A stretch of DNA of 64,000 nucleotides from JAFMJV01 sp034436555. Its GTDB lineage: Bacteria; Chloroflexota; Limnocylindria; Limnocylindrales; CSP1-4. The stretch is taken from the NCBI GenBank assembly GCA_034436555.1, contig DAOTUU010000039.1:62001-126000 (forward strand), read 5' to 3'. Numbering within the stretch: the first letter of the stretch is position 1; every line of letters starts with the position of its first letter. Shown piece by piece: positions 17,196-25,381 of this stretch. A program made the position numbers and the translations under genes. The notes beneath the pieces are model-generated. The model was given only the letters and a program-made list of their open reading frames with translations. It was not told the origin of the DNA and searched no databases.

Positions 17196-18451
17196 GCCAT
17201 GGGCGCCGCGTGGTCATCACCGGGATCGGGGCCGTCACGCCCATCGGCACGACCGCCGAGGCCTTCTGGGCGGCGCTCGTGTCGGGCGCCTCGGGCATCC
17301 GGCCCATCCAGTCGTTCGACGCGTCGCGCGTGACCAGCCGGGTCGCGGGCGAGGTCCTCGACTTCGACCCGTCGGTGGTGCTCGATCGCAAGGAGATCAG
17401 GCGCAACGACCGGACCACCCAGATGGCGCTCGTGGCCAGCCGGGAGGCGATGGACGGCGCGGGACTGCCGGACCGGATCGCCGACGACGAGGCGGACATG
17501 ACGGGCATCGTCGTCGGCTCCGGTCTGGGCGGCACCGGCACGCTCATCGACCAGATCTCCCAGAACGCGACCCGCGGACCCGATCGCCTCAGCCCCTTCT
17601 TCATCCCGATGGCGATCGGCAACATCGCCGCGGGTGTCGCCGCGATGCAGTTCAACTGCCGCGGTCCCAACTTCGCCGCCGTGAGCGCGTGCGCCAGCGC
17701 GGGTCATGCGATCGGCGAGGCGTCGGAGATGATCCGGCGCGGCGACGCCGACATGATGATCGCGACGGGCGCCGAGGCGACCGTGTACGAGGCGACCGTG
17801 GGCGGGTTCGCGGCGATGCGCGCCCTGTCCACGCGCAACGACGATCCACCCGGCGCGAGCCGGCCCTTCGACAGCGCCCGCGACGGGTTCGTGCTCGCCG
17901 AGGGGGCCGCATCGCTGGTGCTGGAGGAGCTGGAGCACGCCCAGACGCGCGGCGCGCGGATCCTCGCGGAGCTGTGCGGCTACGGCGCCACCGCCGACGC
18001 CAGCCACATCACGCTGCCCGCCCCGGGCGGAGCTGGGGCCCTGCGTGCCGGCAGACGGGCGCTGGCCAAGGCGGCCATCGACGCGACCGAGCTGGACCTC
18101 GTGTCGGCCCACGCCACCTCCACGCCGGGCGGCGACATGGAGGAGCTCGCGGCCATCCGGAGCCTGCTCGGCGACCGTGCCCCGCAGGTGAGCGTGACCG
18201 CGACCAAGAGCTCCATCGGGCACACGCTCGGCGCCGCCGGGGCGATCGCCGCGGTCGCCACGATCCTCGCCATGCGCGACGGCGTGGTCCCGCCGACGCG
18301 CAATCTCAGCGACCCCGACCCGGGCGTCGGCGACATGGACCTGACCCCGCTGGTGGCGCGCCAGCGGCCCATCCGCACCGCGCTGGTCAACGCGTTCGGC
18401 TTCGGCGGCCAGAACTCCGCCCTGGTGCTGCGTCGCTGGGACGCGGGATGA
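17192..18451 (+). CDS. fabF: Beta-ketoacyl-ACP synthase II
   Basis: FabF condenses malonyl-ACP with the growing acyl chain. The catalytic triad positions are intact: Cys in AVSACASAGHAIGEA, His in SAHATSTPGGD, and His in TKSSIGHTLGAAG. The N-terminal VVITGIGAVTPIG and the C-terminal NAFGFGGQN are standard. It has 419 residues. The start overlaps the phosphoesterase stop (ATGA) and the stop overlaps accB (ATGA). No acpP gene precedes it, unlike many fab operons. Confidence 0.95.
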   Translation: MSHGRRVVITGIGAVTPIGTTAEAFWAALVSGASGIRPIQSFDASRVTSRVAGEVLDFDPSVVLDRKEIRRNDRTTQMALVASREAMDGAGLPDRIADDEADMTGIVVGSGLGGTGTLIDQISQNATRGPDRLSPFFIPMAIGNIAAGVAAMQFNCRGPNFAAVSACASAGHAIGEASEMIRRGDADMMIATGAEATVYEATVGGFAAMRALSTRNDDPPGASRPFDSARDGFVLAEGAASLVLEELEHAQTRGARILAELCGYGATADASHITLPAPGGAGALRAGRRALAKAAIDATELDLVSAHATSTPGGDMEELAAIRSLLGDRAPQVSVTATKSSIGHTLGAAGAIAAVATILAMRDGVVPPTRNLSDPDPGVGDMDLTPLVARQRPIRTALVNAFGFGGQNSALVLRRWDAG

Positions 18452-18954
18452 CCGATCGCACCGGGCTCGGCGTCGGGGAGATCATCGCCCTGGTGGACCG
18501 CCTCGAGGGGCTGCTGGAGCGGTCCGCGCTGTCGGAGCTCGAGGTCGAGGTGGACGGCACCGCGCTCACGCTCCGGACGCCCGCGGCGCTCCGAGCCCAG
18601 GTGGACCCGGCGTTGCTGGCCGGTCTCGGCGGGACGGGCGCCGCAGCGGCACCCGCGCGGCCGCCCGTCGGCGCGGTCGGCGAGAACCCGGCCGCCCCGG
18701 TGGCCGGGAGCGGCCTCCACGCGGTCATCGCGCCGCTCACCGGGGTCTACTACGGCTCACCCTCGCCGGGCGCGGCGCCCTACCTCAAGGAGGGCGGCCA
18801 GGTCAGCACCGGCCAGGTCATCGGCCTCATCGAGGCGATGAAGCTGTTCAACGAGATCAAGTCGGATGTCACCGGGACCGTCCGGCGCATCTGCGTGGAG
18901 AGCGGCGCGCTGGTCAAGGCGCGCCAGATGCTCATCGAGGTGGAACCCGCATGA
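18448..18954 (+). CDS. accB: Biotin carboxyl carrier protein of acetyl-CoA carboxylase
   Basis: This 168-residue protein has the typical BCCP arrangement: an N-terminal LSELEVEVDGTALTLR segment, an Ala/Pro-rich flexible linker, and a biotinyl domain. The domain carries IGLIEAMKLFNEIKSDVTG, in which K132 is the biotin attachment site. The thumb-like insertion YYGSPSPGAAPYLKEGG is also present. It is therefore the functional carrier for AccC and AccAD. It lies between fabF and fabH rather than beside accC, where a lysine-less paralogue stands instead. Four-base overlaps join it to both neighbours. Confidence 0.95.
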   Translation: MTDRTGLGVGEIIALVDRLEGLLERSALSELEVEVDGTALTLRTPAALRAQVDPALLAGLGGTGAAAAPARPPVGAVGENPAAPVAGSGLHAVIAPLTGVYYGSPSPGAAPYLKEGGQVSTGQVIGLIEAMKLFNEIKSDVTGTVRRICVESGALVKARQMLIEVEPA

Positions 18955-20138
18955 AGCCGCCCGCGAGCGTGCACCTCACGGGCTGGGGCGCATACGCGCC
19001 CGAGCGCCGGCTGACCAACGCGGACCTGGAGGAGCTGGTCGACACGTCGGACGCGTGGATCGTGACCCGCACCGGGATCCGCGAGCGTCGCATCGCGGCG
19101 CCGCACGAGACGACCGCGTCGCTGGGAGCCGTGGCCGCGCGCCGCGCGCTCGCCACCGCGGGACTGGATGCGGACGACATCGATCTCATCATCGTGGCCA
19201 CCCTCACGCCGGACTTCCTGATGCCCTCGACCGCATCGCTGGTCAAGGAGGCGATCGGCAACCGGCGCGCGGCGGCCTTCGATGTCGCCGCGGCCTGCTC
19301 GGGCCTGGTGTACGCCTACGCCACCGCCGACGCGTACGTCCGCGGCGGGCTGTATCGGAACGTGCTGGTGATCGGCGCGGAGGTGCTCACGCGCTTCATC
19401 GACTTCACCGACCGGGGCACCTGCATCCTGTTCGGCGACGGTGCGGGCGCGCTGATCCTGAGCGCCTCGGACGAGCCGGGGGGTGGCACCGCGGGCATCG
19501 AGCTGACGACCGACCCGGAGGGTGCCTACATGCTGTGGGTGCCGTCGGGCGGCTCGCGCAGCCCCGCGTCGCCCGAGACGATCGGGCGCGGCGAGCACTA
19601 CCTGAGGATGGAGGGCCGGGAGACCTATCGGTTCGCGACGCGCACGCTGGCCAGCACCGCGCTCGCCGCGATCGGCAACGCGGGCTGGACGCCGGACCAG
19701 GTGGACCTGTTCATCCCGCACCAGGCGAACATCCGGATCATCGAGTCGGTCGCCAAGGGCCTGGGCCTGCCGATGGACAAGATGGTGGTGAACGTGGACC
19801 GCTACGGCAACACCTCCGCGGCGTCGGTGGGCATCGCCCTGACGGAGGCCGTGGAGACCGGGCGCGTCCGGGTGGGCGACCGGATCGTGCTGGTCGCGTT
19901 CGGCGGCGGCTTCACCTCGGGTGCCGTGGCCCTCACCTGGACCGCCGATCCCGCGCGCGCGGCGCTCGGCCAGGCCGTCCCCGCGGAGGGCGGCGTGCGC
20001 GCGCCCGTCGACTGGAACTCGGTCGACCCCATGCCGCCGCGACTGCGGGCCATCCTCGCCGCGAAGGAGGGCCCCCAGGTCCCGCTCGACGATGTCGTCC
20101 CTGGAGATCCCGCACCCGCCCATCCCGTCGGCCGCTGA
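18951..20138 (+). CDS. fabH: Beta-ketoacyl-ACP synthase III with C-terminal extension
   Basis: FabH starts fatty-acid synthesis by condensing acetyl-CoA (or branched acyl-CoA) with malonyl-ACP. The active-site Cys lies in DVAAACSGLVYAYATAD, the His in FIPHQANIRI and the Asn in RYGNTSAASVGIAL. The thiolase-fold core ends near GGGFTSGAVALTW at about residue 330. A further 65 residues, rich in Pro and Ala, follow and are not part of usual FabH proteins. They contain PPRLRAILAAKEGPQVPLDD, which could be a short helix. The extension is in frame up to a clean stop 31 bases before fabG. Its role is unknown. Confidence 0.94.
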   Translation: MKPPASVHLTGWGAYAPERRLTNADLEELVDTSDAWIVTRTGIRERRIAAPHETTASLGAVAARRALATAGLDADDIDLIIVATLTPDFLMPSTASLVKEAIGNRRAAAFDVAAACSGLVYAYATADAYVRGGLYRNVLVIGAEVLTRFIDFTDRGTCILFGDGAGALILSASDEPGGGTAGIELTTDPEGAYMLWVPSGGSRSPASPETIGRGEHYLRMEGRETYRFATRTLASTALAAIGNAGWTPDQVDLFIPHQANIRIIESVAKGLGLPMDKMVVNVDRYGNTSAASVGIALTEAVETGRVRVGDRIVLVAFGGGFTSGAVALTWTADPARAALGQAVPAEGGVRAPVDWNSVDPMPPRLRAILAAKEGPQVPLDDVVPGDPAPAHPVGR

Positions 20139-20169
20139 GGCACGGGTCGGAGCACCCGGAGGTACACCC

Positions 20170-20919
20170 ATGATCGACCTGTCCGGCAAGACCGCCGTCG
20201 TCACCGGCGGTTCGCGTGGCATCGGGCGCGCCATCGCGCTGCGCCTCGCGACCCAGGGCGCGGACATCTGCTTCAGCTACCGGGGCAATGCCGCGGCCGC
20301 GGACGAGACCCGCGCGGCGATCGAGGCGCTGGGTCGGCGGGCCATCGCCGTCCAGGCGGACGTCTCCCAGCCGGATGCCGCGGAGGCGCTCGTGAAGACC
20401 GCCATCGCCGAGCTGGGCCGGGTGGACATCCTGGTCAACAACGCGGGCATCACCCGCGACGACCTCATCATGCGCATGAGCATCGAGGCGTGGCGGGAGG
20501 TCATCGACACGAACCTGTCGGGCGCGTTCTACGCGATCAAGGCGGTCACCCGGCCGATGCTCAAGGCGAGGGGCGGCCGGATCATCAACATCACCTCGGT
20601 CTCCGGCCAGGCCGGCCAGATGGGCCAGGCGAACTACTCCTCCGCGAAGGCCGGCCTCATCGGCCTCACCAAGGCCACCGCCCGGGAGCTCGCCAGTCGA
20701 GGCATCACGGTCAACGCGGTCGCGCCCGGGTTCGTGCTCACCGAGCTCACCCAGGACCTGCCCGCGGAGCTGCAGGCCCAGATCACCGAGCGGACGCCGC
20801 TGGGCCGGTTCGGCACGACCGAGGAGATCGCGTCCGCGGTGGCGTTCCTCGCGTCGGATGAGGCGGGCTACATCACGGGCCAGGTGCTCGCGGTCGATGG
20901 CGGCCTCGTGATGATGTGA
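20170..20919 (+). CDS. fabG: 3-oxoacyl-ACP reductase
   Basis: FabG is the NADPH-dependent SDR enzyme that reduces beta-ketoacyl-ACP. The cofactor loop VVTGGSRGIGRAIALRLA, the NNAG motif (LVNNAGITRDDLIMRM), the catalytic Ser (ITSVSGQAGQMGQ) and the YSSAKAG Tyr-Lys pair are all present. The C-terminal GYITGQVLAVDGGLVM is diagnostic. It has 249 residues from the ATG at 20170, with a CGGAGGT ribosome-binding site upstream. It is the last clear member of the acc/fab operon; a 24-bp tandem repeat follows. Confidence 0.95.
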   Translation: MIDLSGKTAVVTGGSRGIGRAIALRLATQGADICFSYRGNAAAADETRAAIEALGRRAIAVQADVSQPDAAEALVKTAIAELGRVDILVNNAGITRDDLIMRMSIEAWREVIDTNLSGAFYAIKAVTRPMLKARGGRIINITSVSGQAGQMGQANYSSAKAGLIGLTKATARELASRGITVNAVAPGFVLTELTQDLPAELQAQITERTPLGRFGTTEEIASAVAFLASDEAGYITGQVLAVDGGLVMM

Positions 20920-20965
20920 TCGGGTGGACCGCGGCGAATCCCTGACATCTTGGGTTCGCGGCCCG

Positions 20966-21060
20966 CCTGCCGGTCCGTCGGCCAGTCCGCCGGCGGTCCG
21001 CCTGCCGGTCCGTCGGTCAGTCCGCCTGCCGGTCCGTCGGTCAGTCCGCCTGCCGGTCCG
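20966..21060 (+). repeat. 24-bp tandem repeat array
   Basis: A 24-base unit beginning CCTGCCGGTCCGTCGG occurs at 20966-20989 (one mismatch), 21001-21024 and 21025-21048, with partial copies at 20990-21000 and 21049-21060. The unit length is a multiple of three, so it creates repetitive open frames (Pro/Val/Arg-rich). I consider these non-coding because the following gene has a better start at 21137. Confidence 0.8.
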
Positions 21061-21124
21061 TACACCGGTCCACACGCCGGTCATCGACGGGACGGCGCCC
21101 ATGCCGGCGGTGCGGACGGTGTGC

Positions 21125-21130
21125 CATCCT
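21125..21130 (+). promoter_or_regulatory. Weak -10-like element for the GGDEF gene
   Basis: CATCCT is followed by six bases and an in-frame GTG at 21137, the spacing seen at the other leaderless-type starts. Confidence 0.35.
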
Positions 21131-21136
21131 CGCGCG

Positions 21137-22564
21137 GTGACCGCAACCCGGGTGGCCCCCGAACCCACGGCCGATCCGCTGTCGGAGACCGCCGCGTCCG
21201 CGGCCGTGCCGCGCACGCCGGCTCCTGACGACCGCCTCGAGCGTCGCCTCCACCGGCTGCGGCTGATCATCGCGTCGTGCCTCGCGCTGGCCGCGCTCGT
21301 GGCGCTGAGGCTGCTGCTGACCGACGGCGCCCAGCTCATCGGGCTGCTGCTCGCGCTGCTGCTGGCGCTGCTGGGCCTGGCGCTGCTCGTCGCGCGGCGC
21401 ACCGCGGCGACGATCGCGGGACGACGCACGTCGCGCGGGGCGAGCATGACGCGCATCCTCCAGGGGCTCTCCCGGTCGCTCTCGCCCGAGTCGGTGGTCG
21501 ATGCCATCGTCCAGGAGCTGACGAATGCGTCGGATGCGGATCACGTGGTGGTGGCGCGGGTGCGCCAGCCGGACCAGGTCGTGGAGGTCACGCTGTCCGC
21601 GGCGCGCGCCAGCGTGCCTCCCTCCCGCACCTACCTGCGTCCGGATGTGCCGCCGCTGTCCACGGATGCCGGCCTCGGGGGGACCGCGAGCGGGATGCAG
21701 GAAGGGACCGCGCGGAACGCACCCGTCGCGGCACATGACGCGAGCGTGACCCCCCGGACCGCCCGCGCGGACGCCGGCTCGCCCGGGCTCGCCGCGTCGG
21801 GCGCGCGCACGGTCACCCTGGACGCGCCGGGACGCCGCGCCCGACTGGCCTCGCAGGCCGCTGCGGATGAGGTGGCGCGCCGCGTCCGGTCGGCCTACGG
21901 GCTGCCCCACACACTCGCCGCGCCGCTGCTCGCGGATGGTCGGTTCCTGGGGGCGCTCGTGCTGTCCAAGCGCACCCGTGACAGCTGGAGCGACGGTGAC
22001 CGGCGGCTCCTCTCCTGGGCTGCCACCGAGGTCGCCGCGGCGTTCGCGAGGGCCTACGCGCTCGAGGAGGCGGAACGGGATGCCAGCACCGACGCGCTCA
22101 CCGGCCTGCCGAATCGGCGCGCCTTCGACGACCTCCTCGCGAGCGTCCCCCAGCGGCGGCGCGCGCAGGACGAGGTGGGCATCCTGATGGTGGACATCGA
22201 TCGCTTCAAGGGGCTCAACGACCGGCATGGCCACGCGACCGGTGACGCGGTCCTGCGGGCCGTCGCTGCGGCCATCGCGGCGACGGTGCGGGCCGAGGAC
22301 ACGCCCGCGCGCTACGGGGGCGAGGAGTTCGCGGTCATCCTCCGGCGCGCCTCGCCTCCCCAGGCGGTCGAGGTCGCCGAGCGCGTGCGGCGCGCTGTCG
22401 CGGACATCCCGCCCGGGCGACTGGGGGTCGACCTGCCGGTGACGGTGTCGGTGGGTGTCGCGGTCGCGGGACCCGACGAGCCCATCGGCTCGGTCATCGA
22501 GCGCGCCGACGAGGCGCTCTACCTCGCCAAGCGGCGTGGTCGCGATCGCGTGGTGGCGGGCTGA
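21137..22564 (+). CDS. Membrane GAF-GGDEF diguanylate cyclase
   Basis: This protein (475 residues from the GTG at 21137) makes cyclic di-GMP if active. Two adjacent hydrophobic helices lie at about residues 40-85. A GAF-like sensory segment follows (LPHTLAAPLLADGRFLGALVLSKRTRDSW), interrupted by a variable insertion. The C-terminal GGDEF domain contains DALTGLPNRRAFDDLLA, MVDIDRFKGLNDRHGHATGD and the active-site loop RYGGEEFAVIL, so the catalytic GGEEF is intact. The frame is open upstream through a tandem repeat to 20924, but those residues are low-complexity. The stop overlaps polX (TGATG). Confidence 0.9.
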   Translation: MTATRVAPEPTADPLSETAASAAVPRTPAPDDRLERRLHRLRLIIASCLALAALVALRLLLTDGAQLIGLLLALLLALLGLALLVARRTAATIAGRRTSRGASMTRILQGLSRSLSPESVVDAIVQELTNASDADHVVVARVRQPDQVVEVTLSAARASVPPSRTYLRPDVPPLSTDAGLGGTASGMQEGTARNAPVAAHDASVTPRTARADAGSPGLAASGARTVTLDAPGRRARLASQAAADEVARRVRSAYGLPHTLAAPLLADGRFLGALVLSKRTRDSWSDGDRRLLSWAATEVAAAFARAYALEEAERDASTDALTGLPNRRAFDDLLASVPQRRRAQDEVGILMVDIDRFKGLNDRHGHATGDAVLRAVAAAIAATVRAEDTPARYGGEEFAVILRRASPPQAVEVAERVRRAVADIPPGRLGVDLPVTVSVGVAVAGPDEPIGSVIERADEALYLAKRRGRDRVVAG

Positions 22565-24552
22565 TGCGGGGCCGCGGGAACACTCCGCCTCGCCCCGGCG
22601 ACGACCCGGACGCGCGGGCGACGCTCGGCCCGCGTTCGCCGGAGGTGGAGGCATGGATCGCCGCCCAGGCCGATCCGGAGCAGCCGCCGTACGAGACGCG
22701 ACCGCGCTTCTCGCGCGGCGACAGCGTGCCCGCGCTCGGCAACGCGGATCTGGCGCGCGTGTTCGCGGAGATCGGCGACCTGCTGGAGCTCAAGGGCGAG
22801 GACGGCTTCAAGGTCGCCGCGTACCGGCGCGCCGCAGACACGCTGGCGCACGCCGCCATCGATGTCGCCGGCGCCTACCGCGCGGGGGCTCCGCCGCGCC
22901 TGCCGGGCGTGGGCAGGGCCATCGACGAGAAGCTGGCGGAGCTCGCGGACACCGGCCGGCTGCGCTATCACGAGCACCTCCGGCTGGAGGTGCCCCCGTC
23001 CCTCGTGTCGCTGCTCGCGGTGCCCGGCGTGGGACCGCGGACCGCCGGCGACCTGTGGCGCCAGCTGGGAATCGCCACGCTCGCGGACCTGGGTGCGGCC
23101 GCTCGCGACGGCCGCCTCCGGACCGTCCGGGGGATGTCCGCGAAGTCCGAGCGGCGCATCCTCGACGGGCTCGCGGACCTGGATCAGCGGCCCCCTCAGC
23201 GGATGCACCTGGCGGAGGGCCGGGAGCTCGCGATCCGGGTGGCCGACCTCCTGGCGACGCTGCCGGGCGTCGTCGGGGTGACGCCTGCGGGCTCGGTGCG
23301 GCGCTGGCGTGAGACGATCGGCGACCTGGATCTGCTCGTCGCGTCGACGACGCCCGAGGCGACCATCGCTGCGTTCCACGACACGGCGATCGTGGAGCGC
23401 GTGGGTGGCCACGGCGCGCGGCCGGCCACGCAGCGCACCACGGTCCAGCTGCTGCGGGGCCCCCAGGCGGATGTGATGACCTGCCCGCCGGGTGCCGCCG
23501 GCACGCATCTCGTGCATTTCACCGGCTCCGCCGCCCATAACGTGCGGCTCCGCGCACGCGCGCGTGATCTGGGCTGGAGCCTGTCGGAGCACGGGTTCGC
23601 GCGTCTCGCGGACGATGGAGCGGTCGCGGAGGGCGCCGCCGCGGAGATGCGCACGTTCGACACGGAGGCGGAGGTCTATGCGTTCCTGGGCCTGCCGTTC
23701 ATCGAGCCGGAGCTGCGCGAGGACCGCGGCGAGATCGAGGCCGGGCTCGCGGGGAGGCTGCCACAGCTGGTCCGCCTGGAGGACCTCCAGGGGGACTGCC
23801 ACTCCCATTCCGACTGGTCCGACGGCCACGAGTCGATCGAGACGATGGCCGCGGCGGCACGCCGGCGTGGCCACGCCTACCAGGTGCTGACCGACCACAC
23901 CCGATCGCTGACGATCGCCAACGGCCTGACGCCCGAGCGGGTGGAGCAGCAGCGGCGAATCGTGGGCGAGCTCAATGAGCGCCACGCCCGCGAGGAGGCG
24001 CGCGGCGAGGCGCCCGACGGCGCCCACCCGGATGGCTTCCGGCTGCTCCACGGCTGCGAGCTGGAGATCACCGTGGACGGGCGGCTGGACTACCCTGACG
24101 ACCTCCTCGCCCGGTACGACGTGGTCGTCTGCTCGCTCCACGTGGGCAGGCGCCAGCCACGGGCGCAGCTGATGGCGCGCTACGAGGTGGCGCTGCGCAG
24201 CCCGCATGTGGACATCATCGCCCACCCGTCCGGGCGCAAGATCGGGCTGCGTCCGGACCTCGACCTCGACTGGGACCGCTTCTACCGCCTCGCCGCGGAG
24301 ACGGGCACGCTGCTGGAGGTGAACGGATCGGACGAGCGCCTGGATCTCGACGACCGGCGCATCCGTGCCGCGCTGGACGCGGGCTGTCGCTTCACCATCG
24401 ACTCGGACGCGCACCACCTGTTCGAGTTCGAGAACCTGCGGTGGGGCGCGTCGCAGGCCAGGCGCGGCTGGCTGGAGGCGCGCCATGTCGCCAACACGCT
24501 GTCCCGCGAGCGGTTCCTGTCGCTGATGGCGGAGAAGCCGCATCGGGTGTGA
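22564..24552 (+). CDS. polX: PolX-type DNA polymerase/3'-5' exonuclease
   Basis: This 662-residue PolX combines a family X polymerase and a PHP phosphoesterase. The N-terminal 8-kDa-type domain (LARVFAEIGDLLELKGEDGFKVAAY) and helix-hairpin-helix motifs (VPGVGPRTAGDLW) are followed by the nucleotidyltransferase motif GSVRRWRETIGDLDLL, with both metal-binding Asp residues. A later ADVMTC segment supplies the third. The PHP domain begins at GDCHSHSDWSDG and ends with FTIDSDAHH. Bacterial PolX acts in base-excision repair. About 55 disordered residues precede the usual start; the ATG at 22564 is favoured by the overlap with the cyclase gene, but an internal start cannot be excluded. Confidence 0.93.
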   Translation: MRGRGNTPPRPGDDPDARATLGPRSPEVEAWIAAQADPEQPPYETRPRFSRGDSVPALGNADLARVFAEIGDLLELKGEDGFKVAAYRRAADTLAHAAIDVAGAYRAGAPPRLPGVGRAIDEKLAELADTGRLRYHEHLRLEVPPSLVSLLAVPGVGPRTAGDLWRQLGIATLADLGAAARDGRLRTVRGMSAKSERRILDGLADLDQRPPQRMHLAEGRELAIRVADLLATLPGVVGVTPAGSVRRWRETIGDLDLLVASTTPEATIAAFHDTAIVERVGGHGARPATQRTTVQLLRGPQADVMTCPPGAAGTHLVHFTGSAAHNVRLRARARDLGWSLSEHGFARLADDGAVAEGAAAEMRTFDTEAEVYAFLGLPFIEPELREDRGEIEAGLAGRLPQLVRLEDLQGDCHSHSDWSDGHESIETMAAAARRRGHAYQVLTDHTRSLTIANGLTPERVEQQRRIVGELNERHAREEARGEAPDGAHPDGFRLLHGCELEITVDGRLDYPDDLLARYDVVVCSLHVGRRQPRAQLMARYEVALRSPHVDIIAHPSGRKIGLRPDLDLDWDRFYRLAAETGTLLEVNGSDERLDLDDRRIRAALDAGCRFTIDSDAHHLFEFENLRWGASQARRGWLEARHVANTLSRERFLSLMAEKPHRV

Positions 24553-24564
24553 GCCGGGGCGACC

Positions 24565-24673
24565 ATCACCGACGGTCGAGCGGCGGCTCCCGATCGTCCT
24601 CTCGCCGCCGCGGGTGGGCACCCGCGGGTCACCCAGATCACCGACGGTCGAGCGGCGGCTCCCGATCGTCCTC
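24565..24673 (+). repeat. Duplicated 37-bp segment at a gene's 3' end
   Basis: A 37-base sequence beginning ATCACCGACGGTCGAGCGGC occurs at 24565-24601 and again at 24637-24673, 72 bases apart. The second copy contains the stop codon and last codons of the minus-strand gene at 24638-24979; the first copy is a duplicate lying downstream of that gene. Confidence 0.85.
24608..24627. terminator. Hairpin between convergent genes
   Basis: CCGCGGGT and ACCCGCGG form an 8-bp stem around a 4-base loop, midway between the ends of polX and the convergent small gene. There is no T-tract, so it is an imperfect intrinsic terminator candidate. Confidence 0.5.
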
Positions 24674-24979
24674 GGTCCACGCTTCTCGGTCGTCGTCCTC
24701 GTCGGCCCGGTCGGTCCCACCGGATGCGGACAGGCTCGACCCGGCCAGCGCGGCCTGCGCCTCGAACACGGCCTCCGCCTTCGCCAGCAGCACGCTGCGG
24801 GCATCGGGATCGAGCTGCTCGAGCCGATCGGCGATCGATGCGACCGTGCGGTAGATGCGTGCCACCGCCGCCCAGTCCCGCACCGACCAGGCCTCATCGA
24901 GGTCCGGCAGATAGGCGCTGATGTCGGCCTGGAGCGCGGCGACCTCCGCGTGGACGCGCCGCTCGTGGCGATCGGTCAT
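24638..24979 (-). CDS. Small hypothetical protein, helical
   Basis: This 113-residue protein has two predicted amphipathic helical stretches (HAEVAALQADISAYLPDLDEA and DWAAVARIYRTVASIADRLE), then a highly charged Asp/Glu/Arg tail. I do not recognise a family. The start at 24979 is supported by a CAGGAT element six bases upstream, matching the leaderless pattern. The frame is open further upstream, but that part is low-complexity. It converges with polX. Confidence 0.6.
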   Translation of the reverse strand: MTDRHERRVHAEVAALQADISAYLPDLDEAWSVRDWAAVARIYRTVASIADRLEQLDPDARSVLLAKAEAVFEAQAALAGSSLSASGGTDRADEDDDREAWTEDDREPPLDRR

Positions 24980-25381
24980 GGCGCCATCCTGCCAGAGGGG
25001 AGGGAGGGGCGGCATGGCCGCCCAGCGGCCAAGACCGACAGTGCGCCGCGCAGGCTCGTCCATCCTGGCCGCTCCATGGACCGGATCGCTCGATGGGGCC
25101 GCGATGGTCCGCCCGGCGGCCCGAATCGCCTTGGTCACGCCCGCGGACGGGCGCCCATGGCCGCCCATGGCCGCCCATCGGCCCACCATCCGTTCGGCCG
25201 GGCGGTCAGCGGGCCCGATGGGCATCGCCGGCCCGATGCGGCATCGCCCGCGTGTCCGCCCGCCCGGCGGTCACGTTGCGCGCACCCGTCGTCTGGAGTC
25301 TGCTACACTGCCCGTTCGCCCACGACCCGCGGCGCGCGTCTGCGCGCGCCCACGCCGGCCCCGCCGGACCCCGAGGAGTCC
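24980..25381. other. Gene-free spacer with promoter of the TPR gene
   Basis: No convincing gene lies in this 400-base stretch between divergent genes. It holds three near-adjacent copies of GCCCATGGCC or GCCCATCGGCC (about 25151-25182) and short GGCCGCC-rich repeats. TACACT at 25304-25309 is the likely -10 of the TPR gene, giving a leader of about 70 bases with a GAGGAG ribosome-binding site. Confidence 0.5.

Noticed and set aside
20966..21060. Possible small CRISPR array
   Set aside because: The 24-bp units are directly adjacent without unique spacers, so this is a tandem repeat; no cas genes are present.
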